This document shows positions 36,616 through 49,681 of a stretch of 64,000 nt of DNA, one piece after another. Positions within the stretch are counted from its first letter, which is position 1. The number at the start of each line of letters is the position of its first letter. The notes beneath the pieces were generated by a model that saw nothing but the letters and a program-made list of their open reading frames with translations, did not search any database and was not told the origin of the DNA. The position numbers were made by a program, and so were the translations under genes. Source of the stretch: Rhodamnia argentea (Eukaryota > Streptophyta > Magnoliopsida > Myrtales > Myrtaceae); the NCBI RefSeq assembly GCF_020921035.1, contig NC_063150.1, positions 13,702,001-13,766,000 on the forward strand. The letters are read 5' to 3'.

Positions 36616-37704
36616 AATGTACTTTTCCTAAAAAGAATTTGACCAAAAGAGCTGTGGAAATACAAAATTGTTTCAAGCAAGTCGAGTAACATCAAAATTG
36701 TCGATTCCTTACAGGAAGTTTAAAGGCAAAACCAGCATCAAAATTGCCGAAACACCTTCACGAGGCGGTCGCCATCCCAACAACACTCTCACTCGAGTGG
36801 TTCTTTCGGGAGAGCGTTCGTAGTTCTCTCGCGATCGCCCTCGCCGTGCCCACCATTGCTTGCCATCTCGGGCCGGTTTTGCATCCGATCGATTGGGCAA
36901 TAACGCTCCTTCGTCCAAACGAAACCGTCGGCTTTGTCCGAGAGCGAAGGACATCGAGGTCGGATTCGACCAAAGAACTCGAAATGCTGCTAAAGCCGAT
37001 GCCGGCAACAACGGAGGATCCATGACAATGACAAGGCAGGTTTAGGTGGAGGCTTTCTCGTGTCCATACTGTTGAGGAGGAAGGGCAACAATTTACCACT
37101 TGTACCTGTCCAAGATTAGTACCTTTGCCCAAAACTCAACAAACTAACATCAAATTAACCTCACCGGCAACCGGTCACGGTATTCCGGCAATGTCAATCC
37201 CGAAGCAATAGTATAGTGCTAAAAATTACGGTAAGGTAGAAACAACGCCCACAAATTTTACGTGCAATAAGTCAAAATGCCGCTTAAAAAACTTCTATTA
37301 ATCATTAAAAATATCATGTACATAATAATTCGTCTCGAATAGCAAAGCTCGATGCTCTTTATCTCGGCAAATCAATAATATATTTAATACAAAAAAAATT
37401 AAGAAGGATCTAACCGCTTTATCATAGTTTCTGGACAAAATTAACATATGATGGAAAAAGATTAAAAAGATTTTAATTATTTTGGTGATTTTAAAGTTAC
37501 CAATTCCAAATCGATTTATACGAAAGGAAGGGGACAAAAAGGAAAATCTGAGTAGGGCGCGCGTGGCACGCACCCGTTGCTGGACGCGTGGGTTTCACAG
37601 CCTCCGTCCAAACGAAGGCATCTCCCACCCACAAAAGAAACCTATCTTGGCGCGCGGCTTTGGCGTGTCCGCGTCGGAATAGCAGAGCAGCACGGAGGAG
37701 AGGC
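36616..37704. promoter_or_regulatory. Polyubiquitin upstream region
   Basis: 36709-37132 is moderately GC-rich and open on both strands without motif support; I do not call a gene. 37540-37700 is GC-rich with ACGCGTGG and GGCGCGCGGC words immediately before the TATA box and is the likely proximal promoter of the polyubiquitin gene. Confidence 0.4.
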
Positions 37705-37713
37705 CTATAAATA
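37705..37713 (+). promoter_or_regulatory. TATA box of the polyubiquitin gene
   Basis: CTATAAATA, followed about 30 bp later by the likely transcription start and a short leader ending at the splice donor at 37816. The leader carries a (CGATCT)n pyrimidine patch at 37768-37795. Confidence 0.75.
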
Positions 37714-37815
37714 CGACCCACAACCAGATCGAGGGTTTTCATAGCTCCTCCTTCGATCTCGGCATTCTCTCGATCTCGATCTCGATCTCGAGCGATCTCT
37801 CCTTCAAGTTTCAAG

Positions 37816-38750
37816 GTATCTGCGCGATTTCTTCCCTTCCGAAAATCTGAATCTTGTGTTTAGGCTCTTTGCTGTTTCGATTGCATCTTCGTCTAGGTTC
37901 TAGGTGAACGGAATTTCCGATTTTCCCGATCGATTAAGGGTTTCATCTGGTTTCGCCTGTCGACTTAGCGATCACGGCGACGGTACGTGTTTTGGCCCGA
38001 AAGATGTCGCCGGATCGTGAGATGATGCGCGCGAATTGTGTGTGCCGGGTCATGTGAATCTGCTTTCTCGTGCTGGGGGTTTGGGTTTTCAGTTTGTTTT
38101 CGGGATCGATCGGTGCTTTGTTGAAGTCTGTAACGATTGGGTTTTGTTTGTGCTGGTTTTCTGCTACTTTTTGGTTGTTTGATCAAGACTGTGAGTCCAT
38201 GACTTCAATTGATTGCGTGTGTTATCAGATCTATCTGTAAGTTGTGCAAACAAAGTTTGTTGTTTGGATTGATGTGGATGGAAGAGAAGGTTCTTTTTTT
38301 TATTATTCCCTGTGGCTTCCCATGTTCCAGAACTTTTGGCTATCTAGTTTCTATACGAGTTATATTGACCATGATTCGTTAAATCCCCGACACTTAACCA
38401 GTACTCCTGTGATTACTGATAGTGCCCAAAGTTATGATGTGTTCGAGGAATTCTGTGTTCTTGGTTAATTGATTGGTGCCTCACCTTCAATTTAGAGTTT
38501 CACCAGTCTTGGTTGGTGCTCGCAAACATGTGTTGATTGTTGTGTCGTTTCTCAATTTAGGTTACATAAGATTTATTATTTGTCTCTCTTACGTATGCAA
38601 ATCAAGAGTAGATTTGCAACGACTGAAATAAGCCACAAAGAGTCTAGAACTGAATCTCATGTAGCTGGTTTACTGTTTGGGGAGTTGCAAATGCCTGTTC
38701 TAGTTTCATGTCATCTAATTTCTTCCTTTTTTTCTGTTTGAATCTTATAG
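37816..38750 (+). other. Polyubiquitin leader intron, 935 bp
   Basis: The donor AAG|GTATCTGCG at 37816 and acceptor TCTTATAG at 38750 abut the ATG directly, the arrangement known for plant polyubiquitin genes, where the leader intron boosts expression. The interior is T-rich with no long open frame. Confidence 0.85.
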
Positions 38751-40124
<1,374 letters not shown>

Positions 40125-41384
40125 TTCTGCGAAAAGGTTTCATTGGGTCAAGTTGGTGTTTTTCTCTATTTTGGGCAGTTCTAATGTTTGGTTTTATGTT
40201 TGGATGGTAATGTCCGCTGATGGATTGATATGAATATAGTTCAACTTCTTTAGTTCTACTGTCGGTTTGATGGAGATGCGTCGATCTCTTCAGTGTTTTT
40301 CCTATTGCATTTTCTGGTTTGAGGGCATATATATATGGTTTGTGGCTAAGAAATTGTTAGCTGTGAGTATTGATTCTCCGCAAGATCTTGCCAATCAAAA
40401 AGGGAGAAAGGAACCAATACGATTCTAAACGATGGACATAGCCAATTTCTGAAGATAACATTAAATGCGGTCATCATGAATCGGACGAGGAGGTAATTCA
40501 AAGCATATGGTATTTGTTCGATTTGCCAAGTACCGTTCGATGCTAAAGTAGGAAAAGAACATTTGGCGTTGAATGTACCTATTCTATCTTCAAATTCAAC
40601 CTCTTTGGTGAATTGAAAATGGACGAATATCATCAAGTCTCTTGTTCTTGACATTACATGCAAGTTCAATATATGGGCAAAAGTAGTCGAATTAATCCGT
40701 CTTCTTTCCACGAAGAACTTTTCATGTTGCTGGGAGATGCTCTTTCGGAAACGGGAGCTGCATCTCTGGCCTAGAAAAACTGACTCTTCTTTCAAACGGG
40801 ACTGGTTTATGAGCATGTAGCATCACCATCAAGTGTCACGCCAGAGAATGAACTTCTTTTGCAGCGGTTTTGTAGTTTTTTTTTTTTCTTTTTCTCATTT
40901 TGCTTTCTCCGATCGATGTTCGTCGGAAAAACTAGCATCAAGCAAGACTTGGGAGGCGTAATGGGGCCGATTAACTTTCCATTATCACTTATTATATCAA
41001 CTGATCGGGATCAAGTCTCACCATCCGCTGATGTTACCATATCAGTCAGCTGAACAAGAACTAGCCACTACGACTTAAAAGAGTGATCCATACTCTGTTG
41101 TATTGATTGAGCTTGTTCTATGAAGTCCAGCGGGCATGCAAATCTTAAAGCTATACCTTCATAAGGAGAGCCGGAGCGGCTTGGACGACAACTGCCAAAC
41201 TATTTGAGCCTACTGCTTTGCTCGGAACACGGCTCGTATACGATTATATTTTATTAAGACAGCAAATGTACATCCCATAGACGAGGCCTTCGCATATCAA
41301 AGCTCAGACACATCCACTCACAAAGAAAAGGGGGAAAACTGCTTCAAACGAGTCACAGAAAACAAAACAACCAAGAAGTAACCT
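40125..41384. other. Convergent 3' region between polyubiquitin and nucleoredoxin A
   Basis: The left part is polyubiquitin 3' UTR. 40640-41060 is the downstream flank of nucleoredoxin A and reappears, diverged, at 50800-51080 and 52020-52330 (shared words GCATCAAGCAAGACT, TGGGAG, TGATCAACTTTCCATT-like). 40346-40816 is open for 156 codons on the minus strand but has no recognised domain; part of it falls in the duplicated flank, so I do not call a gene. Confidence 0.45.
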
Positions 41385-41483
41385 CTAGACTTTAATGCAG
41401 ACTTCACCATCACAGACCCATCCTTCTCCGGCTTCTCCTTCTTCCTTCGCCTCCTCCCCAGCTGCTTTATCTGCTTCGTCTCC
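41385..41483 (-). pseudogene. In-frame remnant of the nucleoredoxin C-terminal tail beyond the stop of copy A
   Basis: Directly after the TGA of copy A (41486-41484) the same frame stays open for 32 codons to TAG (41387-41385). It ends [12 protein letters not shown], closely matching [12 protein letters not shown] at the end of copy B. The tail has therefore been disconnected by one stop codon. It could be translated only by readthrough. Confidence 0.8.
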
Positions 41484-43893
41484 TCATCCATCCGGCTCAA
41501 TCTCAGTCGACTTTGCCTCTAACTCCTTGAGATGTTCAGCGGTAAAAGGATAAGCATCAGCCCCGTGCTCCGATGTAAGAGCCCTTGCTTCTTTAGTCAG
41601 TGTCCGGCCAGTTGAGCCGATGGCTATGAGGGCGGGGATCTCATTGACCTGGAATTTGCGATCCAGGGATTTCTTCCTCTCATCGCCAAAGGGGAGCGCC
41701 AGCCACGGCATCTCAGCAAAATAATCATCGAAGGCAGTCTGGTCATTGTCGCTAGAGATGAAGATCACCTCAAAGGCATTGTCGTTGGCCTTGATCTTTT
41801 CGTATGCCTCCATAAGCACCGGCAGGAATGCACGGCAAGGAGGGCACCAGTGTGCTGAGAAGTAAAGGAGGACAGTCTTCCCTGCCAAGCCCGATACCGG
41901 AATCTGCAATCCAAGTTCAAGAGCAACCTCATGAACCCACGAACCGATGGAAAAGGCATGTGAAACTGCATAAATGGGAAGGATTTTCCTATTTATAGAC
42001 CTCGATTCAATCTTTTCCTCACCTCAAGTAACCCGAGGGACAACGAAATTTAGGGCTATAAAATTTCCAAGTCACTAGCTTCTAGGAAGAAAAATCAGAT
42101 TTACCTTGTTTCCTTCCTTTCCAATGACGAAATCTCGATCCCCTGAAACCAAGATTGACTCCAATGTCTGAGACTCTTCCCTTTTCTTCTCTAACTCCGC
42201 AAGCTCAGCGAGCTTTTCCGGAGTGAATGGGTAAGCTGCAACGCCGTGCTCCTCGACGGTTTTGGCAACATTGGAATGGAGAGTCTTCCCATCAGGACCA
42301 ATTATGACCAGAGTGGGTAGGGTCGAGAGCTCAAAGTACCTAACCAGCTTCTCACATTTCTTGTCCTCCAATGGTAATGAAAGCCATGGCATGCTTCCAA
42401 AGGCTTGTTTGAATGATTCTTCGTCATCATCGAGAGGTATCTGAACGATCTCAAAACTCTCTCCTTGGGCCTTCAGCTTCTCATAAACCTCCCGTAACAT
42501 TGGCGCGAAATCGACGCATGCTCTGTACATGGACAATGAGAAATACAGACCCACGGTTTTCCCTTCAAGCTCAGTAACAGGAACCTAGTTTGGCCACACG
42601 ACTACATTAGTAAAAAGAGGATGGAAAACCGAATCGTAAGCACACGCAGCCATCGGTTTCGACTGCATCGAAGATCTTTTTAGCTTACCTTCTTCCAATC
42701 GGACGAAACTACGAAGTCACGAGATCCATGGACCAAAAGAGAGGTCAACGATTGATTTCTCCTAGCAGCTTCATCCCGGTCTTTCAACTCTTTGATGAGT
42801 TCCGGAGTGAAAGGGTGACCTTCCACTCCATACTCGCGGACGATCTCGACCCCGCTATCGGTCAAGACTCTACCTGTGCCATCGAGAAACACGAGGTGGG
42901 GTATTCCCCTCACCTCAAACAACTCATCCAAGCTATCACGCTTGTCCGAGTCAGGGAATGGGACTGCAAGCCACGGCATCTTGGAAAAGTATTCACTGAA
43001 GGACTCTTCATCCTCGTCTGCGGAGATGAAAATGATCTCCAGATCACCTCTTGGGGAAACTTCATTGTACACCTCCGCCAGAGTCGGGGTGAACTGATGG
43101 CACGGGCCGCACCATGACGCGGAGAAGTACAAGCCGATCGTCTTCCCCTTCAAGCTAGCGACTTCAACCTGATACAGGATAAAAGATTCCTAATTCGAGT
43201 TCTTCCATACAGTAATCAGCAAGCAAGACTCGCTAATATTAATCGACCACCACACAAAATCATTAAAAATGCTCATGAAACACCCACAAAAAAAAAAAAA
43301 AAACAGAGAAGCACTTCGGTTAGGCGCTACTCATTAATTTGATCGCAAAATCAGCAGTCTCGTCGACCAAAACAAGTAAGCCACATTGAAGGCGTGAGCA
43401 TCTATACTAATTCGAATCCATATGAACTGCGTCCATGCGACTCTTAAGTATATATGCTTTCTTCAAACAGTAACACATCATTCACCAATCATCCAGTTTA
43501 GGAAGACAACAAATGGACAGCACTCGAAAATGATAATCAAAGATCAGACCAAATTAGCTTTATCTCGAACTAAATTCGCCAGCTTTAGCCATCACAAACC
43601 GACATGCTGCGCAATCACGCCATCCCCAGCAAAAGAACAACCAAAAGAACATCCGGAATCAAACCACCGGTCACCAGAACAAGCATTTCCCGCACGAAGG
43701 CCGCGAGAACTTCTCAACAAGGAGGCCAACCCAGGAATCTTTTTTTCATCATTTTTTCGAAAGGCAAAAGAGTGAAAAAGAGAAACCGAGCTTTCACCTG
43801 ATCGCCGTTGTTTCGGATGAGGAAGTCCCTGTCCGGAGAAGACAAGAGGGACTGAACATCGTGACGAGCTCCGTCTCCGACAACATCCGCCAT
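41484..43893 (-). CDS. NRX1: Nucleoredoxin copy A, 4 exons, 491 aa, lacking the DC1 finger
   Basis: Thioredoxin-like disulfide reductase of the plant NRX1 type; Arabidopsis NRX1 protects antioxidant enzymes such as catalase. Exons: 43893-43798, 43168-42689, 42584-42105, 41903-41484; GT-AG, phase 0. Exons 2 and 3 are both exactly 480 bp, one thioredoxin module each. Domain 1 has WCGPC (residues 51-55), domain 2 has lost the motif (SLSMYRAC) and domain 3 has WCPPC (371-375). The protein stops at EIEPDG. Relative to copy B about 67 codons holding the C1-like zinc finger are deleted, and a TGA cuts off the conserved tail. A TATA-like run lies at 43996-44007. It is about 11 kb from its paralogue and in the same orientation. 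Confidence 0.93.
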
Positions 43894-43995
43894 CCTCGTT
43901 CGTCTCTGAGCTCCTGTCTTCTGTCTGACAATCGTTGCCGAGCGTGCGTGAGAAATCCTCCAATGGCGGGCTTCTACTCCCAAGTAACACTGCTG

Positions 43996-44007
43996 TATAT
44001 ATATATA
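43996..44007 (-). promoter_or_regulatory. TATA-like box of nucleoredoxin A
   Basis: An alternating TATATATATATA run about 100 bp upstream of the ATG at 43893, on the gene strand. Position fits a core promoter. Confidence 0.5.
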
Positions 44008-44089
44008 GATGGAGAAAAATGTCAGGCACGCAGATTTTCTTTCTTTCTTTTTATATAATTAAATTATAGAGATTCTTAGCTCTTTAATT

Positions 44090-44340
44090 AACTCTTTCCC
44101 TTTTCCTGTTTTTATTTTTTCGGGTTTCTGGATGCTTCCTGGGACTTCCGTTCGGGGGCGACCCTGGGAAGGAAGGCATCTCGGGAAATGGGCTCCACAC
44201 GTAGTAAAGACGTGGGATGCCTTTGACACGTCAGCAAATCAATGTCTTCATTTTTTTTTTTTACATTCCTGCCTTCCTGGCTAAGAGTCCACGTGTCTAG
44301 TTCTCCAAGGTCCAGAATTTCCAATGGAATTTCCTTTTTC
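44090..44340 (-). promoter_or_regulatory. Upstream block conserved between the two nucleoredoxin genes
   Basis: Matches 56160-56405 upstream of copy B: GGGTTTCTGGA-GCTTCC, GGAAGGCATCTCGGGAA-TGGG, AAAGACGTGG and a TCAG-AAATCA-TGTC stretch. Both copies carry ACGTGG words. A third, shorter match lies at 57405-57490. Copy 1 of the 328-bp tandem repeat begins inside this block at 44288. Confidence 0.6.
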
Positions 44341-45275
44341 GCCCTCTCGATTTTACATTAAAAGTTAAAATTTAATATTTTCTAAAGGGTTAATACCACA
44401 AAAATTTTTTTAATTAATACGCATGTGATAAATTTACCCCAAACTATTTTTTGACTCCAAAAAATCCTAAACTAGTATACCCTTGATAAATTTACCCTAA
44501 ACTATTTTTTTTACCACCAAAAATCTCAAACTGATATATATGTGACAAATTTATCTTAAACTGATTATTTTGACAGCCAAAAATCTCAAATTGGTTCACA
44601 TGTGACAATTTTATCCTCCACGTGTCTAGTTCTCCAAGGTCCAGAATTTCCAAAGGAATTTCCTTTTTCGCCCTCTCGATTTTACATTAAAAGTTAAAAT
44701 TTAATATTTTTTAAAGGGTTAATACCACAAAAATTTTTTAATTAATACGCATGTGATAAATTTACCCAAAACTATTTTTTGACTCCAAAAAATCCTAAAC
44801 TAGTATACCCTTGATAAATTTACCCTAAACTATTTTTTTTACCACCAAAAATCTCAAACTAATATATATGTGACAAATTTATCTTAAACTGATTATTTTG
44901 ACAGCCAAAAATCTCAAATTGGTTCACCTGTGACAAATTTATCCTCCACGTGTCTAGTTCTCCAAGGTCCAGAATTTCCAAAGGAATTTCCTTTTTCGCC
45001 CTCTCGATTTTACATTAAAAGTTAAAATTTAATATTTTTTAAAGGGTTAATACCACAAAAATTTTTTAATTAATACGCATGTGATAAATTTACCCCAAAC
45101 TATTTTTTGACTCCAAAAAATCCTAAACTAGTATACCCTTGATAAATTTACCCTAAATTATTTTTTTTTACCACCAAAAATCTCAAACTGATATATATGT
45201 GACAAATTTATCTTAAAATGATTATTTTGACTGCCAAAAATCTCAAATTGGTTCACATGTGACAAATTTATCCTC
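44288..45275. repeat. Three tandem copies of a 328-bp unit, each with a G-box
   Basis: TCCACGTGTCTAGTTCTCC recurs at 44288, 44617 and 44945, giving units of 329, 328 and about 331 bp that differ at few positions. Each unit joins about 95 bp of the nucleoredoxin upstream block (with CACGTG) to the start of an AT-rich foldback element (GGTTAATACCACAAAAATTT). The inverted end of that element is found once, near 45555-45575. A related, non-triplicated element lies at 55709-56130. Confidence 0.9.
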
Positions 45276-46688
45276 CATTCGTTTCCGTTAAATTAGATTG
45301 ATGCAACGAAACGTCCCAAATTAATACATTTGTGACAAATAAATGGTAAGATCCCCAAATATGTACATCCGAAAATTGTCACGTATTATCTTAATCAGCA
45401 ATTTGACAATAAAATTTAATAAAAACTAATAGATGGTACATTTATTACAAGTGTATCGGTTTGGGATAAATTTATCAAAAGTGTATCAACTTAGAGTTTT
45501 TTGTAATTAAAAATATATTTTAAGGTGCATTTGTCAAAGATCTACTAGCTTGAGATTTTTTGTAATATTAACTCTTTTAGCTCGACTCGAGTGAATAAGC
45601 CTGAGGGGATCGATTCACCTTTGCCTCACTCTCGAAACAAACTAACGTGTCTTCTTAACCCTCGTAAAAAATAAATTAATAAAATTTAATAAAAAATTCT
45701 TTCGATCAAAAAAATTTCCAAATAAATAATAAATAGAACATAAAAAAAATTGGTGAAAATTTGCTAACTTTTGCCCTTGTAGCGTTGACAGCACAAGTAA
45801 GGTGTCGTTTATTTCCTTTTACTAATTTTTTTATTCAGCGTAAAAGTAATAAGTGTATTACGCCAAAACTTCATGGCTAAGAAAGTGTTAGGTTGGTGAA
45901 AAGGAGCAAAGAAGATAAGTACAAAAAGGACGGGCGCGGATGGAAACAGATGACGTCATGGGACGGTAGGGTGGTGACGTGGTGCGTGGTGACGTGGACG
46001 CGATTGGGCTCTTGTTGAGACCAGGCGCGTGAGGATATTCCGTATTTGATGCTTCTTTTTCTTTGGGGTCAGGTGAAATAAATCGATGCATTTGTTACAA
46101 GTACAGTAGAGTTCTCTAAACTTTGAAAAAAAAAACAAATTGACATAATTTCAGGATCTGTGCTAAACACTAAAAAAGAACTTTTTGACCAAAAAAAAAA
46201 GGAAAAAAAAAAAAGGACCTCTTAAAAAAAGCCTTGGGAACTCCCTTCGTTATAAATTTAAAATCCACATGCTTGCTTTTAGGTGTGTTTGGCAAAATTT
46301 ATGTTTCCGAGAATGGTTTCTGAGTAGAAGAACCCGTTTAGTAACTACGCAAAATTTGTATTCCCGAAATAAAAATAGAACATAAACGCGTACGATCCTA
46401 AAAAAAAAATTCCAATTTTCTATTAAATTATAAAAATGTCAGTGGAGGCAGTGGGGACCGGTAAGCTGCGGTGGCGATCGGTGATCGGCGATGGCCTCGT
46501 GAATGTAAAGATGAGCATTAAGCTATATTGAATTTGTTCTTTTAAAATGACATTGTTTCCGATTATATTCCTAGAAACAAAGAAGATACCTTCTTTTTTT
46601 TAACTTCTTGTTTTTGTTCCCATGAACAAAAAATCAACTTACATTTTCAATAAACAAAAAACAAAACTTAATGAAATTCAAGGGTAAA
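45276..46688. other. Foldback end and nucleoredoxin A distal flank, no gene seen
   Basis: 45440-45575 is the inverted arm of the AT-rich foldback element. 45880-46110 matches 56695-57215 upstream of copy B (shared GATGACGTCATGG versus GGACATCATGG, and AAATCGATG). This marks the outer limit of the duplicated unit. Long A runs near 46190-46220. No gene. Confidence 0.45.
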
Positions 46689-48067
46689 TGTAGTGTCCCA
46701 CTCCAGAGGTTAAGGCTTACTAGACTCGCATTGTTCTTTAATTAATCTTTCAAAGTAATTAGCGCATACGAAAGCTTAGTTAAACAAGATAGCCATACAT
46801 AACAAGTGCATGACAAAAACTCCAAAACACCAATTGACAGGCACTCCTAATAGGATATGGCCTTAATGGATTTTACTAACTCGATCATACACATCAATCA
46901 CAAATGATAGACTCGTAAAGTACTGAATTCATGTATATATACATATATCTTTTAGCCGATTATTTACAAAAGTTCAAAATATTGCTGGGAAGATTTACAA
47001 AGGAAGGTAATCTACTCCCAATCTACCAACGTCATCCTTATCCATGATATTCGCTTCCTATAACTATTTTTCCTTGCCGACTTATTCATATGAAAAATGG
47101 TTAATCAACGGGGAGTAAGCCAAAGCTCCTCCGCAAATAGGATTCCCAAACGAAATGACTAAGCCAGCTATAGAATCACAAAATTGCAAACAAAATCACA
47201 ATGACGAAATCCAACGTATACGAAGGATATAATCTCATAATCAAATCAAAATCCACGGTACTCAAAGGATATAATTCCAGAACCTCATAATAATCCAAAA
47301 TTGAAGTTATCACAATCAAAATATATCGACAAATAGTGCCCATAATGGCCAAACCATAGATAGTATAGTAATAAAGGACTAGATATACATTTGCCTCGAT
47401 TATTCGAGAAGAACAATTCAGAAACGACGACGGAGGAACGACGTGAATACCTCGGGACGTGGGCATGAACCACTCGGTTCGGCAACGCCCTTCTTGTACC
47501 GGCCTTGATGGTCACGGGTTGAGCGAGAAGCAAGGCGGCGGCGGTACGGCCGCAAACGTGATATGCATAGCCGAGAGAGATATCGAGCGGCGATGGTTCG
47601 ATAGAGTCTTCTAACAATCGTACGATGAATAAACCGACTTGGGAGGTTTATATAGAGGAAGCAATTGAAGACCAATTAGCTTTGGGTGAGTCAACTTGAG
47701 GCGAGTCAGCTTGGGAAGACTAAGTCGCGTCATGACACGTGTCACGTGCTTGTGACATGTGTCCACAATGGGTGGACGTCATTCGCCACGTGTCCTTACC
47801 GACTGCCACGTGTTGACGTGTAGCCTCCCACGTGTCCACGTAAGGCCATATGTCGATCCCTGCCCCCGGTTGTCTCAACTTCGTACATATTTGACCCAAT
47901 AGAATCCTAATTAAACATATAGTGTCCCTAAAAATATTATCAAGCCAATAACAACTCCTTAAAAACATCTTCGAGTTTGAATAGTAATCCCTCAAACTTA
48001 TCCAATAATATGAACTCGTTAAATACTAATCCACTCTTAAGCGGGTGAGGGTTTTTGGGTCATCACA
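46689..48067 (-). mobile_element. Solo LTR, 1379 bp, minus orientation
   Basis: Read on the minus strand it begins TGTGATGACCCAAAAACCC and ends GGACACTACA. Flanks are GTAAA (46684-46688) and GTTAA (48068-48072), a near-perfect 5-bp target duplication. A TATATAA box at 47648-47655 (minus strand) with a GC-rich leader downstream fits an LTR promoter. There is no internal coding region, so it is a solo LTR. Short open frames at 47175-47675 are LTR leader, not a gene. Confidence 0.75.
47736..47834 (-). promoter_or_regulatory. Cluster of five CACGTG G-boxes in the solo LTR
   Basis: CACGTG occurs at 47736-47741, 47743-47748, 47787-47792, 47807-47812 and 47829-47834, with further ACGTGT/ACGTCA cores between. 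The cluster lies about 80-180 bp upstream of the LTR TATA box. CACGTG is the core bound by plant bZIP and bHLH factors. Confidence 0.8.
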
Positions 48068-48640
48068 GTTAACATAACTCATATAATTAGATACAAAGCA
48101 TTTGAAGATGAATTTAAGTGTCCTTTCGTCGTTGTCAATTCTTTCATGTTGCATACGAATTTTTCAATGAGTCTTCGGCAAAATATATCCGAGGGTACTG
48201 AAAGAAAAATCATAGCATAGAAATTACAAATAAATAAAACCGATTATTTTGATTTTATCTTGACAGTATTTTGATAACAAGTATACTAAGGAAGCCATGA
48301 GTATAATTGATCTTAACAAAAACAAACACGAACCGGCCCGACTCGACCCAACAACTTAAGTATAATGGAGTCGGATCGGGTTACGCTAAGCTTATTTCTC
48401 CAAAATGACATTGTTTCTCTTTTGTTCTTGAGAACCAAAAAGTACATTTTTACTTTTTGTTTATATTCCAAATATATTCCTTGGCCACTCATATATTCCG
48501 GAGAATAGAAAAATGAATTGACATACACAAACAGGTTCCTATTCTTTTTATATTCCGGGGCACATAAGAACAGAAAAATAAAAAAATAAAAACGTTACCA
48601 AACATGCCTTTCTATTTGCAAAAAAATGAGTTCTGCAACT
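48068..48640. other. AT-rich intergenic DNA, no gene seen
   Basis: No coding or RNA gene recognised. The words TATATTCC and TTCTTGAGAACC near 48420-48560 look like a small repeat with inverted ends. Confidence 0.3.
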
Positions 48641-48971
48641 TTTTTATTAAGTGATTTGTAAATACGTCACAACCACGATTATTTCAAATTATGGTAGCTT
48701 ACAATAGCTTTTATAATAAGTTGCTTCACCCAATATTAAGATTTGCAATCTAAAAAGAACTGAACTAATGCACTCATGCTACATTATCTCAAAATATTTT
48801 TCGTATCGCAAAAAAATCCCAAATCATTAAAATCGCACATTGATAAACATGCTAATATCAGCTACTTTTGCCATAAAAGCTTCCTTATGTTTCGACAGTC
48901 TGCCGAAATCCTTAGCCTTACGATTTTAGTGATTTGGAGAGAGAGAGAGAAGCATATTTGATTTAGTTATC

Positions 48972-49630
48972 ATTCCCAATTAGAGGTATCAAATGGGTGG
49001 GTCGAGTCGGGTTGAATATAGTTCGATTTGTATTAATCTATTTAACCTATTTTAACCCATTTTCATACAATACAGATCTAACGACCCAACCCATACTTGA
49101 CCCGATCCGTATCACTTAAATGCTTCTATATTTAACTAAATCATCGAATATTTGTTTCTTATAATTTTTAAAAGGTATTTTTTATTATTAAAAAATTATT
49201 ATCTATTTTTTAAAAAATTACTTTTTATTATTAAAAATATTGTTCATTCTCTTAAAAATTAATTTTTTACTTTGAATTTTATTTTCTATTTTCTCCGATG
49301 GCGGCTGGTGGTTGTCGATTGCGGTCAACGGTGGTGGCATTCCCGAACAGGTTTTATTTCTTTATGTTTATTTTTCTATCTCCGTTTTACTTAGAAAAAT
49401 TAAAAATATAAAATATAAACTAATATACTTGAGTTGAGGCCTATTGACATATGGGTGCTTGGGAAGCTGCAAGACACGGGCAAAAAATGGGCCGGGTTAA
49501 AATCCATATTTGAATAGACTCTATAAGCCTAAACCCATATTTGACTCATTTTTTAATTTTGTTGAACTCATACATGACCCAAGTGAATAAAATTGGGTCA
49601 AAGACCCACATTGACACCTCTATTCCCAAT
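48972..49630. mobile_element. MITE with 9-bp target duplication (MULE-like)
   Basis: ATTCCCAAT at 48972-48980 and 49622-49630 brackets a 641-bp element beginning TAGAGGTATCAA and ending TTGACACCTCT. The ends are inverted repeats with a shared GGGT word just inside. The interior is AT-rich with no transposase. The paralogous segment has one uninterrupted GATTCCCAATCTCAG at 51356, an empty site that proves the insertion. Confidence 0.9.
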
Positions 49631-49681
49631 CTCAGTTCATTTTCTTCAAATCTACCTTTCTCAAAACGACCTCTTTAAGAT

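Noticed and set aside
36709..37132. Open frames on both strands of over 90 codons upstream of polyubiquitin
   Set aside because: Mutually overlapping, no motif recognised, no splice or start context; GC composition explains the openness.
40346..40816. 156-codon open frame on the minus strand downstream of polyubiquitin
   Set aside because: No recognised domain, and part of it falls within the duplicated nucleoredoxin 3' flank, where the other copies are not open.
47175..47675. Arg-rich overlapping open frames on the minus strand
   Set aside because: They lie in the leader part of the solo LTR just after its TATA box; three frames overlap and none has a domain.
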